A stretch of DNA of 64,000 nt from Lactobacillus amylolyticus DSM 11664 (GCF_000178475.1 NZ_ADNY01000011.1:1-64000); one strand, 5' to 3'; counted from the first letter of the stretch, positions 8,082 to 17,605 are shown. Notes: generated by a model from the sequence alone, not told the origin. Numbers and translations are program-made.

Positions 8082-8792
8082 ATGCGAATTGATAAGTATT
8101 TGGCCAATATGAATGTTGGTTCACGCAAGGACGTGCATAAATTAATTAAATCCGTGATTGTGAGTGTAAATGGGCACCCGGTAACAACGCCAAAAGAAAA
8201 AAGTAAACGAAAACGATCAGGTCTTGGTTGGTGAAGAAGAGATTGCCTATCAAAAGTTCCATTATTTTTAATGAATAAACCCAAAGACGTTTTATCTGCG
8301 ACAGAAGATCGAAGTCAGCGGACTGTGATTTCCTTACTAAAAAATACAGACCGCTATCAAGGAATTAGTCCGGTAGGATGCCTTGATAAAGATACAACTG
8401 GTCTGCTTTTACTTACTAATGATGGACAGCTAAATCATGAATTGCTAGCTCCAGGCAAGCATGTCGATAAAATTTATCGCGCCAAAATAGCCGGTCCGAT
8501 TAATGAAGAAACAGTCAAAACCTTTGCTTCCGGAATGACTTTGGGTGATGATACAAAACTAAAGCCAGCTACATTAAAGATTTTAAGTCAAGATGAAAAA
8601 GAAGATACTTCACAGATTGAAATCAAAATTCAGGAAGGAAAATACCATCAAATTAAGCGCATATTTGCTGCAGTGGGGATGAAGGCTATAGAATTAGATC
8701 GAATTGCGATGGGTAATTTGCGTTTGCCACCTGATTTAAAACGTGGTGAGTATTGTACTTTAAGTCCAGAAAGGATTCAGCAGATTAGATAA
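8082..8792 (+). pseudogene. rsuA: 16S rRNA pseudouridine(516) synthase RsuA, disrupted by two compensating frameshifts
   Basis: Reading from the ATG at 8082 gives an S4-type RNA-binding domain (MRIDKYLANMNVGSRKDVHK...) that hits TGA at 8232. If one A of the A6 run at 8197-8202 is dropped, the frame continues as VNENDQVLVGEEEIAYQKFHYF. One T added in the T5 run at 8265-8269 then returns it to LMNKPKDVLSATED and the catalytic domain to 8792. Together they make a family-length protein of about 236 aa. The catalytic aspartate is present in VGCLDKDTTGLLLL, but the arginine that normally precedes LD is cysteine, a second sign of decay. A catalytic-domain fragment could start at 8271. Sequencing error in homopolymers is the alternative. 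Confidence 0.85.
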
Positions 8793-8817
8793 TAAACTTT
8801 TTTCTTAAAAAGATTCA

Positions 8818-8826
8818 TGCTATAAT
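8818..8826 (+). promoter_or_regulatory. valS operon promoter (extended -10)
   Basis: TGCTATAAT, an extended -10 with a perfect TATAAT at 8821-8826, lies just upstream of the T-box leader. The -35 region is T-rich and poor. Confidence 0.6.
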
Positions 8827-8832
8827 CAAATG

Positions 8833-9056
8833 CAACAGCAATGATCAAGAGGTATCAACTTTATTAACAGAGAAAAGCCATACAGCTGAGAGGCCGAAAG
8901 TTGATTTGTAGCTTGATTAGCTGATCAGTTGAAATTCAGTAGGCTGATCCGGACACTTCAGCGCCGTTATCGCTTTAAGAGAAGCATTTTAAATGCTTAA
9001 CGTAGGTGGTACCGCGGTTAGTAAATCGTCCTAGACATTATGTCTAGGACTTTTTT
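8833..9056 (+). promoter_or_regulatory. T-box riboswitch controlling valS
   Basis: The leader carries the T-box core AGGTGGTACCGCG at 9004-9016. A terminator follows: GTCCTAGACA, loop, TGTCTAGGAC and T6, at 9028-9056. Stem I forms from TCAACTTT with AAAGTTGA and CAAG with CTTG. The internal loop between them has TTTGTAG on its 3' side, which places GTA (8908-8910) as specifier, a valine codon. Uncharged tRNA-Val would pair with the specifier and with the TGG bulge of the T-box and prevent termination. The element and terminator are seen directly; the specifier assignment is a hand fold. Confidence 0.9.
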
Positions 9057-9072
9057 ATTGGAGGAAAAATTA

Positions 9073-11712
9073 ATGACAGATTTAGCACCTAAATACAACC
9101 CAAATGAGGTTGAAAAAGGCAGATATCAAAAATGGCTTGATGAAGATTTATTTAAGCCATCTGGTGACAAAAAAGCTCACCCATATTCGATTGTTATTCC
9201 ACCACCAAATGTAACTGGCAAGTTGCACTTGGGTCACGCTTGGGATACGGCAATTCAAGATACTTTAATTAGATTTAAGAGAATGCAAGGCTATGATACT
9301 CTTTACCTTCCTGGCATGGACCATGCCGGCATTGCCACTCAAGCTAAGGTTGAGGCACGTTTGCGTGAACAAGGAATTGATCGGCACCAATTAGGTCGAG
9401 AAAAGTTCTTAAAGCAGGTCTGGGAATGGAAAGACGAATACGCAAATATTATTAAAGGTCAATGGGCCAAAATGGGTCTTTCACTTGATTATTCACGTGA
9501 AAGATTCACTCTTGATAAAGGTTTATCAAAAGCTGTTAGAAAGGTTTTCGTGCAGCTTTATAATGAAGGCCTGATTTATCGTGGTGAATATATCATTAAC
9601 TGGGATCCAAAGCTTGAAACTGCTTTGAGTGATATTGAGGTTATTCACAAGGATGACAAGGGTGACTTTTACCATATTAAGTATCCATTTGTTGATGGTT
9701 CCGGCTATGTAGAAATCGCTACTACTCGTCCTGAAACTATGTTTGGTGATACGGCAGTAGCCGTTGCTCCAGGGGATGAAAGATATAAAGATATTGTGGG
9801 CAAAGAGTTGATTTTGCCTTTAGTTGGTCGTCATATTCCAATTATCGAAGATCAACACGTAGATCCTGAATTTGGTACTGGTCTTGTAAAGATTACTCCA
9901 GCTCATGACCCTAACGACTTCCAAGTAGGTAATCGTCATAACTTGAGGAGAATCAACGTTATGAATGATGACGGTACAATGAATGAAGAATGTGGCAAAT
10001 ATGCTGGCATGGATCGTTTTGACTGCCGTAAACAATTAGTTGAAGACCTTAAAAAGCAAGGCTACTTAATTAAGGTTGACCCAATTGTCCACTCAGTTGG
10101 TCACTCAGAACGTTCGGGCGTTCAAGTAGAACCTCGTCTTTCAAAACAATGGTTTGTAAAGATGAAGCCCCTTGCTGAAAAAGTTCTAGAAAATCAAAAG
10201 ACTGAAGGCAAGGTTAACTTTGTCCCTGAAAGATTTGAACATACTTTGGAACAATGGATGGGTGATGTTCATGATTGGTGTATTTCACGTCAATTATGGT
10301 GGGGTCACCGAATTCCAGCTTGGTACAACAAGAAAACCGGTGAAACCTATGTAGGTGAGGAAGCACCTAAAGATATTGAAAATTGGGATCAAGATCCTGA
10401 TGTTCTTGATACTTGGTTCTCAAGTGCTTTATGGCCATTTTCTACTTTGGGTTGGCCAGACACTAATGCTGATGACTTTAAGCGTTACTTCCCAACCAAT
10501 GCTTTGGTAACTGGCTATGATATCATTTTCTTTTGGGTATCAAGAATGATTTTCCAAAGCTTGCACTTTACTCATGAGCGTCCATTTAAGGATGTCGTTC
10601 TTCACGGTTTAATGCGTGATCCACAAGGCCGCAAAATGAGTAAGTCATTAGGTAACGGTGTTGATCCAATGGACGTTGTTAACAAATACGGTTGTGACGC
10701 TCTTAGATGGTTCCTTCTTAACGGTACTGCTCCAGGACAGGATACTCGTTATGATCCAAAGAAGCTTTCTGCTGCTTGGAACTTTATTAATAAGATTTGG
10801 AATGCATCACGTTTCGTAATTATGAACTTGCCAGCAGATGCTAAGCCAGCCCATATGCCAGATACTTCAAAATTTGATTTGGCTGACAGTTGGATCTTTG
10901 ATCGCCTTAACCATGTTGTCGGCGAAGTAATTCGTTTGTTTGATGAATATAAATTCGGTGAAGCTGGTCGTGAGCTTTACAACTTTATCTGGAATGATTT
11001 CTGTGACTGGTACATCGAAATTTCTAAGGTTGCTTTAAATGGTGATGATCAAGAATTAAAGGCTAGAAAGCAAGAAAACTTAATTTGGATTCTTGACCAA
11101 ATCTTGCGTTTGATGCACCCAATTATGCCATTCGTAACTGAAAAATTGTGGTTATCAATGCCTCATGAAGGCAAATCAATCATGATTGCTAAATTCCCTG
11201 AAACTCATAAGGAATTTGAAAATAAGCAAGCAGATGAAGATATGGCCTTCTTAATTGAAGTAATTAAGGCTGTTCGTAATATTAGAATGGAAGTTAATGC
11301 TCCAATGTCATCACAAATTGATATTATGATTCAATTGGATGATGAAAAGGACAAGCATATTTTGGATGACAACGTCGAATATGTTGAAAACTTCTTACAC
11401 CCAAAGAAGCTTGATGTTGCTGAAAAGATTGAAGCACCAAAACTTGCTAAGACGGCTGTTATTCCAGGAGCACAAGTCTTTGTTCCATTAACTGAATTGG
11501 TCAATGTTGACGACGAATTAAAGAAGATGGAAAAAGAAGAAGCAAGATTAGTTGGCGAAGTTGAACGTTCAACTAAGAAACTTTCTAACCAAAGCTTTAT
11601 TGCTCATGCTCCTGAAGCTGTTGTTAATAAAGAAAAGGAAAAGAAAGCTGATTACGAAAGTCAATTAGCAGGTGTACGTGAAAGAATTCAAGAATTGAAA
11701 GAAAGTAAATAG
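9073..11712 (+). CDS. valS: Valyl-tRNA synthetase
   Basis: An 879-aa class Ia synthetase that charges tRNA-Val and edits mischarged threonine. The HIGH-type motif is HLGH in [15 protein letters not shown] (about residue 45) and KMSKS is in [10 protein letters not shown]. The CP1 editing domain ([15 protein letters not shown]) lies between them. The anticodon-binding domain and the C-terminal coiled-coil arm typical of ValRS ([19 protein letters not shown]) complete it. The ATG at 9073 follows TTGGAGGAAAAATTA; an upstream in-frame start at 9040 lies in the terminator stem. Expression is controlled by the T-box leader. folC begins two bases after the stop. Confidence 0.98.
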   Translation: MTDLAPKYNPNEVEKGRYQKWLDEDLFKPSGDKKAHPYSIVIPPPNVTGKLHLGHAWDTAIQDTLIRFKRMQGYDTLYLPGMDHAGIATQAKVEARLREQGIDRHQLGREKFLKQVWEWKDEYANIIKGQWAKMGLSLDYSRERFTLDKGLSKAVRKVFVQLYNEGLIYRGEYIINWDPKLETALSDIEVIHKDDKGDFYHIKYPFVDGSGYVEIATTRPETMFGDTAVAVAPGDERYKDIVGKELILPLVGRHIPIIEDQHVDPEFGTGLVKITPAHDPNDFQVGNRHNLRRINVMNDDGTMNEECGKYAGMDRFDCRKQLVEDLKKQGYLIKVDPIVHSVGHSERSGVQVEPRLSKQWFVKMKPLAEKVLENQKTEGKVNFVPERFEHTLEQWMGDVHDWCISRQLWWGHRIPAWYNKKTGETYVGEEAPKDIENWDQDPDVLDTWFSSALWPFSTLGWPDTNADDFKRYFPTNALVTGYDIIFFWVSRMIFQSLHFTHERPFKDVVLHGLMRDPQGRKMSKSLGNGVDPMDVVNKYGCDALRWFLLNGTAPGQDTRYDPKKLSAAWNFINKIWNASRFVIMNLPADAKPAHMPDTSKFDLADSWIFDRLNHVVGEVIRLFDEYKFGEAGRELYNFIWNDFCDWYIEISKVALNGDDQELKARKQENLIWILDQILRLMHPIMPFVTEKLWLSMPHEGKSIMIAKFPETHKEFENKQADEDMAFLIEVIKAVRNIRMEVNAPMSSQIDIMIQLDDEKDKHILDDNVEYVENFLHPKKLDVAEKIEAPKLAKTAVIPGAQVFVPLTELVNVDDELKKMEKEEARLVGEVERSTKKLSNQSFIAHAPEAVVNKEKEKKADYESQLAGVRERIQELKESK

Positions 11713-11713
11713 C

Positions 11714-12991
11714 GTGAAGTTTTTAACTGCTCATGATGTAATTAAACATCTTTATTCTTTGCCGCATCTTCATCCGAAAAATGACTTATCTTTTATTAAA
11801 CGGATTTTGTCATCTTTAGGTGATCCGCAAAACAAGGTGAAGACAATTCATGTGACAGGAACTAATGGGAAGGGCTCTACGTCTTACTATCTAAGCAATT
11901 TACTGCAAAAGGCAGGTCAAAAGACTGGTCTTTTTGTCTCACCTTATGTTCGTGAATTTAATGAGCGAATCCAGCTGAATGGTCAAGACATTCCAAATTC
12001 GGATTTAGTGAAGGTTGCCAATATTGTCGAGAGCAAAATCGAACTTTTGCAAAAAGACGATCCTAACTTTGCATTAGTTACTTTTGAATATGAAACAGCA
12101 CTTGCTTTTGAATATTTTTACTTAAACAGATGTGATTATGCCGTGATTGAAGTGGGAATTGGCGGCCAACATGACAAGACCAATGTTATTTGTCCTGAAG
12201 TTAGTGTAATTACAACCATTGGACTTGACCATGAAAAAATTATTGGGCCAACGATTGAAGACATTGCTCATGAAAAAAGCGGCATTATTAAGTCGAAAAA
12301 GCCTGTAGTTTTAGGTAATGTTCCGCAAACAGTTTTACCTATTTTGCTAAAAAAAGCTAACGAAACAAAGTCTTCAGTTTATCTGTTAGGCCGGGATTAT
12401 ACAGTTGAGACAACCAAAAATATTCAGTACTGTTTTAAAAATCATCAAATAGTTTTTGCCAAGCGACCATTAGTTGAAAGCTATGACATCGCTATTGCTG
12501 TTACCGCTTTTTATTTATTGCATCTCCCGCTGGAAGAAAAGATGATTGAAAAGGCAATTGATCAAACCAATATTCCAGGACGGTATCAGATCATTAGTAA
12601 GGCGCCGAAAATAGTTTTAGATGGTGCTCATAATATCCAAGCGATGAATAATTTGCTGTCGTTTTTGCATCAAGTTAAAAATAAAGATGGTCGCCTTTAT
12701 TGCCTAGTAACAATGATGAAAGATAAGGATCTAAAACAAGTTTTTGATTTGTTTGAAGACCAGGATAAAGTTACTTTAACTACTGTTCCATATCCTCGAG
12801 CAACAAAACTTAACGATTTTCCCGCTGAAGTAAGAGAAAAATATGCCTACGATGCAAATTATTGCCATGCTTACCAAAATTTAAAAAATAAATTGTCTAA
12901 AAATGATATTCTGTTAGTAACTGGTTCTTTTTATTTAGTAAGTGCAATATTGCAAGTGGAGGATCCAATCAATGCAAGTGCAAGGGATTAA
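11714..12991 (+). CDS. folC: Bifunctional folylpolyglutamate synthase / dihydrofolate synthase
   Basis: A 425-aa Mur-ligase-family ATPase that adds glutamate to folates. The P-loop is VTGTNGKGSTS (about residue 48) and the Mur-ligase central motif is VIEVGIGGQHDKTNV. The domain junction is ILDGAHN-like (IVLDGAHNIQAM). It starts with GTG at 11714, one base after the valS stop, without a strong ribosome site, so translation is probably coupled to valS. This valS-folC order is common in Firmicutes. Whether it has both activities or only polyglutamylation cannot be told from sequence alone. The start of the following HAD gene overlaps its end. Confidence 0.94.
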   Translation: MKFLTAHDVIKHLYSLPHLHPKNDLSFIKRILSSLGDPQNKVKTIHVTGTNGKGSTSYYLSNLLQKAGQKTGLFVSPYVREFNERIQLNGQDIPNSDLVKVANIVESKIELLQKDDPNFALVTFEYETALAFEYFYLNRCDYAVIEVGIGGQHDKTNVICPEVSVITTIGLDHEKIIGPTIEDIAHEKSGIIKSKKPVVLGNVPQTVLPILLKKANETKSSVYLLGRDYTVETTKNIQYCFKNHQIVFAKRPLVESYDIAIAVTAFYLLHLPLEEKMIEKAIDQTNIPGRYQIISKAPKIVLDGAHNIQAMNNLLSFLHQVKNKDGRLYCLVTMMKDKDLKQVFDLFEDQDKVTLTTVPYPRATKLNDFPAEVREKYAYDANYCHAYQNLKNKLSKNDILLVTGSFYLVSAILQVEDPINASARD

Positions 12992-13652
12992 TGATGAAAT
13001 TAAAGGCATTCTGTTTGATTTAGACGGATTATTGGTTAATTCCGAAAAATTATACTGGGATTCAAATATTCAAGCTGCAAAAGAGGCAAAGCTTGATATT
13101 CCCGAAGACAGCTATCTAAAATTGACAGGTGCGACTGTTCAGGAAATGCAAGATTTTTATCATAAGTATTTTAAAACGACTGCTGAGCGTGATCGTTTTA
13201 TCAAAAGGACTGATGAGTTAGTCTGGCAATGGACTGATGAAGGAAAATTGAAATTGCAGCCGGGTGTCCAAGCAGCCTTGGATCGTTTTCAAGCTTTAGG
13301 CCTGAAAATGGCAATTGCCTCAAGCAATTATGAGGATGTACTTGAACATGCATTATGGGCAACAGGAATTCGCAACTATTTTGATTTTCATTTGAGCTAT
13401 TTGGATGTCCAAAAGGGTAATATTAAAGCTAAACCGGCACCGGATATTTATCTAGCTGCTGCGAAAAGAATTAATTTACCTAAAGAAAATTTGCTTGTTT
13501 TTGAAGATTCATCAACTGGTGTGCAAGCTGCTAAAAATGCGGACATCAAAGTGGTTATGATTCCCGATTTAAAGGCACCTTCGGCAAAAGACCGTGCAAA
13601 TGCCACGATGATTTGCAAAAACTTTTTTGAATTTTTAGAAAAAATTAGATGA
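12972..13652 (+). CDS. HAD-superfamily phosphatase (beta-phosphoglucomutase-like)
   Basis: A 226-aa subclass I HAD hydrolase. Motif I is FDLDGLLVNSE (about residues 14-24), with the nucleophile and acid aspartates and a helical cap after it. Motif II is IASSN, motif III has the lysine in KAKPAPDIY, and motif IV is VFEDSSTGVQAA. The E following VNS is the pattern of beta-phosphoglucomutase-like phosphatases; the substrate is probably a small sugar or nucleoside phosphate but is not determined. The start at 12972 follows GTGGAGGATCC and overlaps folC by 20 bases; an upstream in-frame start at 12942 has no ribosome site. Confidence 0.88.
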   Translation: MQVQGINDEIKGILFDLDGLLVNSEKLYWDSNIQAAKEAKLDIPEDSYLKLTGATVQEMQDFYHKYFKTTAERDRFIKRTDELVWQWTDEGKLKLQPGVQAALDRFQALGLKMAIASSNYEDVLEHALWATGIRNYFDFHLSYLDVQKGNIKAKPAPDIYLAAAKRINLPKENLLVFEDSSTGVQAAKNADIKVVMIPDLKAPSAKDRANATMICKNFFEFLEKIR

Positions 13653-13683
13653 TTTTCCCGTATTTAATAATGAGGGGGTTTCT

Positions 13684-14307
13684 ATGGAAAAAACAAAACC
13701 AAATCATTATATTGTAAATACGGATCAAGAACTCTTGCTTCACCTTTTTCATCAATTGGAAGATGCAGGATATCAAACTTTACCGGAGCTAGAAGAAAAA
13801 ATTTTGCAGCTAAAACTGTATTCTTTCTCTGATTTGTTTAATTATATTTCAGGTCCTGCTTGCGATCAGGAGATTGCGGTTGCTATTGAAGAAGTAGCAG
13901 ATCGTTTGCGTCTGTCTGAGCCAAAAAGGAATACAGTTTTCACTTCTAGTCGAGAAGTTGGAAATTATTTAGCCAATAAACTAGTTGGTCATAAGCAAGA
14001 AGAGTTTTGGGTTTTATATATTGATAACGGCAATCATATTGTCGCGGAAAAGAAAATTTCGCAGGGAACTTTAGATCGTTCTTTAGTTCATCCGCGTGAT
14101 GTTTTTAGGTGGGCTGTTCTGTTTAATTGTGCTAGTATCATAGTTGCTCACAATCATCCGAGCGGAAAGCTGATGCCTTCACAAAGTGATCTTAAATTGA
14201 CGGATGATCTTATTAAAATAGCGGGTTTGATGAAAATTAATTTTTTAGATCATTTTATTTTGGGCAAAGGCCATTACTTAAGCATGAAAGAGAATGAATT
14301 GTTTTAA
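13684..14307 (+). CDS. radC: RadC family protein (MPN/JAB domain)
   Basis: A 207-aa protein with the RadC metal-binding MPN core: the conserved E in the region before HPRDVFRWAV, then the JAMM-type motif HNHPSGKLMPSQSD (about residues 157-170), where both histidines and the aspartate would bind zinc. The N-terminal helix-hairpin-helix region of longer RadC proteins is reduced here. Despite the old DNA repair name its biochemical role is not settled. A GGGGG-type ribosome site precedes the ATG. It lies directly upstream of mreB, the classic Firmicute radC-mreBCD arrangement. Confidence 0.93.
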   Translation: MEKTKPNHYIVNTDQELLLHLFHQLEDAGYQTLPELEEKILQLKLYSFSDLFNYISGPACDQEIAVAIEEVADRLRLSEPKRNTVFTSSREVGNYLANKLVGHKQEEFWVLYIDNGNHIVAEKKISQGTLDRSLVHPRDVFRWAVLFNCASIIVAHNHPSGKLMPSQSDLKLTDDLIKIAGLMKINFLDHFILGKGHYLSMKENELF

Positions 14308-14350
14308 ATCCTTTAAAATTTGAACGAAAATCAGCTTTAAGTAAACTTTA

Positions 14351-14359
14351 TGCTATAAT
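14351..14359 (+). promoter_or_regulatory. mreB promoter (extended -10)
   Basis: TGCTATAAT between radC and mreB is an extended -10 with consensus hexamer at 14354-14359; no clear -35 is seen. Predicted start at about 14366, with a short leader to the GTG. Confidence 0.6.
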
Positions 14360-14401
14360 TATTCAAGATTCAGAGACCGCAAGTATTAAGGAGAGATTTT
14401 C

Positions 14402-15406
14402 GTGTTTGGATTAGGTTCAAAAAATATTGGTATTGATTTAGGTACCGCAAATACTTTAGTTTATATGGAAGGCAAAGGGATTGTTTTAAGAGAGCCTTCC
14501 GTTGTTGCTAAAAATACGCAAACTGGTGAAGTTATTGCAATTGGTTCAGAAGCCAAGGAAATGATTGGTAGAACCCCAGGTACTATTCGTGCAATTCGTC
14601 CAATGAAGGATGGGGTAATTGCCGATTACGATACAACTGCTGCTATGCTTAAATACTTCATGGAAAAAACTGTTGGCAAGTCAAAGCCTTCAGTAATGAT
14701 TTGTGTTCCATCAGGCGTCACTGAAGTTGAAAAGCGTGCTGTTATTGATGCAGCCCGTGTTGCTGGTGCCCGTGAAGCTTTCGTAATTGAAGAGCCATTT
14801 GCTGCCGCTATTGGTGCCGGTCTTCCAGTTATGGATCCAACTGGTTCAATGGTTGTTGACATTGGTGGTGGTACTACTGATGTTGCTACTATTGGTTTAG
14901 GTGGTATTGTTTCATCAACTTCAATTCGTCAAGCTGGTGATAAATTTAATAGTGCAATCATTAACTTGATCCACTCAAAATTCAATTTATTGATTGGTGA
15001 AAGAACTGCAGAAGATATTAAGATTCAAATTGGTTCAGCTTCCGTAAAGAAAGCAGAAGAAATTGAATCAATGAATATTCGTGGACGTGATTTAGTAACT
15101 GGTTTGCCAAAATCAATTGATATTGAAGCAGTTGATGTTGCTAAAGCAATTCAAGACGTTGTTCAAGACATTATTGTTGCAATTAAGGAAACTCTTGAAC
15201 AAACATCTCCTGAAATTGCAGCTGATGTTATCGATCATGGTATTGTGTTAACTGGTGGTGGTGCTTTGTTAAAGAACTTGCCAGAAGTTATTTCAGAAGC
15301 TACCAAAGTTCCAGTATTTATTGCTCAAGATCCACTTGACTGTGTAGCCATCGGTACTGGTGAATCACTTAAGAATATTGAAGTAATGCGTAGAAGTCGT
15401 AAATAA
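14402..15406 (+). CDS. mreB: Rod-shape-determining protein MreB (actin homologue)
   Basis: A 334-aa actin-like ATPase. Phosphate-1 is [12 protein letters not shown] (about residues 9-20), phosphate-2 is [12 protein letters not shown], and the adenosine motif is [14 protein letters not shown]. MreB filaments under the membrane direct lateral peptidoglycan synthesis through MreC, MreD and RodA. It starts with GTG at 14402 behind AAGGAGAG. The first residues MFGLGSK are hydrophobic, as in MreB membrane-targeting tips. Codon use is biased to few codons, typical of a strongly expressed gene. A terminator-like hairpin follows before mreC. Confidence 0.97.
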   Translation: MFGLGSKNIGIDLGTANTLVYMEGKGIVLREPSVVAKNTQTGEVIAIGSEAKEMIGRTPGTIRAIRPMKDGVIADYDTTAAMLKYFMEKTVGKSKPSVMICVPSGVTEVEKRAVIDAARVAGAREAFVIEEPFAAAIGAGLPVMDPTGSMVVDIGGGTTDVATIGLGGIVSSTSIRQAGDKFNSAIINLIHSKFNLLIGERTAEDIKIQIGSASVKKAEEIESMNIRGRDLVTGLPKSIDIEAVDVAKAIQDVVQDIIVAIKETLEQTSPEIAADVIDHGIVLTGGGALLKNLPEVISEATKVPVFIAQDPLDCVAIGTGESLKNIEVMRRSRK

Positions 15407-15411
15407 AAGTT

Positions 15412-15437
15412 AAAAAATCCGGCTGAAGCCGGTTTTT
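15412..15437 (+). terminator. Terminator or attenuator between mreB and mreC
   Basis: AAAAATCCGGC, loop TGAA, GCCGGTTTTTCT forms a stable hairpin with a U-rich tail right after mreB. No separate promoter is obvious before mreC, 20 bp away. The hairpin therefore probably attenuates, giving more MreB than MreC and MreD, or it protects the mreB mRNA 3' end. Confidence 0.7.
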
Positions 15438-15455
15438 CTATAGGATCATTTCTGT

Positions 15456-16307
15456 ATGAAGAAATTTCTACAAAACAAAAAGTTATTATCTGCATTTATC
15501 ATTGTCATTGTTATTATTGCCGTTTTAGGCGGAAGCGTGAGCTTAAGAAATAAGAGAAATAGTCCTTTATTTATTCAAAGCTTCGGTAATGATATTGTCG
15601 CAGTTGGTTCGAGGATTGTCGATGTTCCGTTAGGTTTAATTTCTGGTGGTTTAAATAATGTAAATAGTCTTCTAAATACTCAACAGGAGAACGATTATTT
15701 AAAGAGCAAAGTCACTGATTTAGGACAAACTAAGGCAAGAAACCAAGCTTTAGCTGCAGAGAATAAGCAGTTAAAAGCAGCCTTAAAATTGAAGGATACG
15801 TTAACTGGATACAGTTTAATCAATGCATCTGTTATTTCTCGCTCTCCTGATACTTGGTCTGATCTGTTAGTGATTAATAAAGGATCATCAAGCGGTATTG
15901 CTAAGAATCAAGCCGTCATGTGTGGTGGAGGAGTCATTGGCCGTGTAATTGAGGTTAGTGCAGCTTCATCAAAAATCGAATTGATTACAACAACGGATAA
16001 GTCTGCCAACCGTTTTGCCGTACAAGCTACTGCTACCAATGGCAAGACTGTCCACGGACTTATTACCGTTAATACCAATGGCGGTTTAGCCTTTACCCAA
16101 GTAGTTGATAGCAACAAGCTGAAAAAGGGTACAAAAGTATATACCAGCGGTATGGGTGGCAATTCACCTAAAGGATTATTAATTGGAACAGTTGAGGCAA
16201 CTACGAGAGACTCCTTTGGCCTGTCAAACATGATTAATATTAAACCAGCTGGAGAAATCAATGATCCATCTGTTGTTTCAGTTATTGTCAGAAAGGTGGC
16301 AAAGTAA
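15456..16307 (+). CDS. mreC: Rod-shape-determining protein MreC
   Basis: A 283-aa bitopic membrane protein. It has a short cytoplasmic N-terminus, one membrane helix (AFIIVIVIIAVLGGSVSL, about residues 14-31), and a coiled coil (about 75-110) that mediates dimerisation. The extracellular beta-rich MreC domain follows (SRSPDTWSDLLVINKGSSSGI, GRVIEVSAASSKIELIT). It links MreB inside to the wall synthases outside. The stop overlaps the mreD ATG (TAATG). Length is usual for lactobacilli. Confidence 0.95.
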   Translation: MKKFLQNKKLLSAFIIVIVIIAVLGGSVSLRNKRNSPLFIQSFGNDIVAVGSRIVDVPLGLISGGLNNVNSLLNTQQENDYLKSKVTDLGQTKARNQALAAENKQLKAALKLKDTLTGYSLINASVISRSPDTWSDLLVINKGSSSGIAKNQAVMCGGGVIGRVIEVSAASSKIELITTTDKSANRFAVQATATNGKTVHGLITVNTNGGLAFTQVVDSNKLKKGTKVYTSGMGGNSPKGLLIGTVEATTRDSFGLSNMINIKPAGEINDPSVVSVIVRKVAK

Positions 16308-16846
16308 TGCGCATTTTTCGTGAGTGGGTATTAGCCATTGCTTTATTTGTGGCCTTAACTTTAGATGGCAGCATCTCACTATACTTACATCAGTTTATGA
16401 CTTGGAATACATACGGTGCTAGTTGCTGGATCATGCCGATTGGAATTATGCTGATTGGACTGTTTGATGATGTCAATAGCAAGGAAATCTGGTTAGCTCT
16501 TGGAGCAGGCATTGTGGCTGATATTTCTACATTAGGAATTATTGGTATTTATACAGTTTTCTTGCCACTTGCTTGTTGGGCTTGCCAAAGAGTTGCACGT
16601 TTTTTGCCAGAGGTATTTTGGTCACGTCTTTTGGTTGTCTTATTGGGTTTAACCTTGCTTGATCTTTATAGTTGGGTTGTTTTAAGTCTTGTTGGCATAA
16701 TTACAGTTTCAGTTCATATGATGTTAATGAGCTTATTGCTAAATCTAGGTTGGTCTATCATCTTTTTCGTTTTGACTTACTGGATTTGGGGAAATTTAGC
16801 AACTAACTACCCATTTATGGTTGATTTGAATGCTTATCGGCAATAA
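16307..16846 (+). CDS. mreD: Rod-shape-determining protein MreD
   Basis: A 179-aa polytopic membrane protein with five or six hydrophobic segments and the pattern of the MreD family (FDDVNSKEIWLALGAGIVADI near residue 49). MreD is the third component of the elongasome. It is translationally coupled to mreC and followed by a bidirectional terminator shared with the convergent small gene at 16893. Confidence 0.9.
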   Translation: MRIFREWVLAIALFVALTLDGSISLYLHQFMTWNTYGASCWIMPIGIMLIGLFDDVNSKEIWLALGAGIVADISTLGIIGIYTVFLPLACWACQRVARFLPEVFWSRLLVVLLGLTLLDLYSWVVLSLVGIITVSVHMMLMSLLLNLGWSIIFFVLTYWIWGNLATNYPFMVDLNAYRQ

Positions 16847-16847
16847 G

Positions 16848-16884
16848 AAAAAGACGCAGGAAATTATTTCCTACGTCTTTTTTG
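16848..16884. terminator. Bidirectional terminator between mreD and the DUF4044 gene
   Basis: AAAAAGACG(C)AGGAAAT and ATTTCCT(A)CGTCTTTTTT form a long stem with T tracts on both strands. It ends mreBCD on the plus strand and the convergent small gene on the minus strand. Confidence 0.85.
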
Positions 16885-16892
16885 TTTTGTTT

Positions 16893-17018
16893 TTAAAAAG
16901 CTCCAAGAGAAGCTAAAGCTTGCGCGATAATTGCGGCTAGCGTAATAAAGGCCATTAAGAGTGCCATTACAATAGTTAACTTTTGAAAAAAGGACTTCTT
17001 TTTCTTTCTACGTGCCAT
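16893..17018 (-). CDS. Small single-pass membrane protein, DUF4044 family (41 aa)
   Basis: A 41-aa protein starting MARRKKKKSFFQKLT, then one hydrophobic helix (VMALLMAFITLAAIIAQALAS). The strongly basic head should stay in the cytoplasm, giving a type II or positive-inside orientation. A very good ribosome site (TAGGAGG) precedes the ATG at 17018. The size, basic head and position beside mreBCD match the DUF4044 family of lactobacilli, whose function is unknown. It is convergent with mreD and divergent from the DUF3397 gene. Confidence 0.85.
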   Translation of the reverse strand: MARRKKKKSFFQKLTIVMALLMAFITLAAIIAQALASLGAF

Positions 17019-17110
17019 GAACTAAACCTCCTATTTGTTACATTTTATTCTTCTTACCAGTTTTTTTCAATGAAGTAAAAAGGTAGAATAGAAAAGATGG
17101 AGGAAAAATA

Positions 17111-17440
17111 ATGCTTTTGATAATTTTGATACCAGTAATAGGAATTTTAGCGGCCGGGTTAGTTACGAAGATTTTCCCAAAAGCTCAATTTAAAGGATAC
17201 GATGTTTTACCTTTTTTCTTTATCCCAAGTTGCAATTTAATTACTAATTTACAAAACAGACCATCATTTTTGCCGTATGGCTTTTTGCTTTTCTTTTTGT
17301 TGGCAATTGTCTTAACAATTGGAGCTGCAGTAAAGGAGAAAAATATTGCTTTAGGCAAGACTATCCATAAATTATGGGGCTACTTAAGTCTTTGCTCAGT
17401 GATGTGGTATTTGGGCTTAATTTGCATGATGATGGCTTAA
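17111..17440 (+). CDS. DUF3397 family membrane protein (109 aa)
   Basis: A 109-aa protein with four hydrophobic segments (about residues 2-20, 31-46, 54-73 and 88-107). It matches the DUF3397 membrane family, which in lactobacilli sits directly upstream of mraZ. GGAGG precedes the ATG at 17111. Function is unknown; the conserved position between mre and dcw genes hints at an envelope role, which is inference only. A terminator follows. Confidence 0.8.
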   Translation: MLLIILIPVIGILAAGLVTKIFPKAQFKGYDVLPFFFIPSCNLITNLQNRPSFLPYGFLLFFLLAIVLTIGAAVKEKNIALGKTIHKLWGYLSLCSVMWYLGLICMMMA

Positions 17441-17470
17441 AATCCCCACATTTAGATTAGAATGATCATT

Positions 17471-17504
17471 AACCTTGAAGTATCAAGCTTCAAGGTTTTT
17501 TTAT
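17471..17504 (+). terminator. Terminator before the dcw cluster
   Basis: AACCTTGAAG, loop, CTTCAAGGTT and T7 form a perfect 10-bp hairpin that insulates the mraZ promoter region from the DUF3397 gene. Confidence 0.88.
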
Positions 17505-17546
17505 TTATTCAAAAAAGCTAAATCAAAATAAAAATATTTAAAAATT

Positions 17547-17605
17547 TGACCTTTTTAGGTCATTGTGTGGTAGGAAGTGGTGAATTGTGGTAAATTATTC
17601 TGTGG
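17547..17605 (+). promoter_or_regulatory. Probable MraZ operator and mraZ promoter region
   Basis: GTGGT occurs at 17567-17571, 17577-17581 and 17587-17591, exactly 10 bp apart, with a further GTGGG at 17602-17606 overlapping the ribosome site. MraZ is known to bind tandem TGGG/GTGG-type repeats at 10-bp period upstream of its own gene. Just upstream TGACCT-TTTT-AGGTCA (17547-17562) is a perfect inverted repeat that contains a -35-like TTGACC. A matching -10 is not obvious, so exact promoter placement is uncertain. Confidence 0.72.

Noticed and set aside
8197..8270. Programmed ribosomal frameshifting as explanation for the rsuA breaks
   Set aside because: The A6-G run is not in the phase of a -1 slippery heptamer and the first shift needed is +1. 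Two opposite shifts within 65 bp and an R-to-C change near the active aspartate fit indels (or read errors) better.
15908..16261. 117-aa open frame antisense to mreC
   Set aside because: No ribosome site or promoter, and the protein mirrors the codon pattern of mreC on the other strand; mreC is a clear family member over this region.
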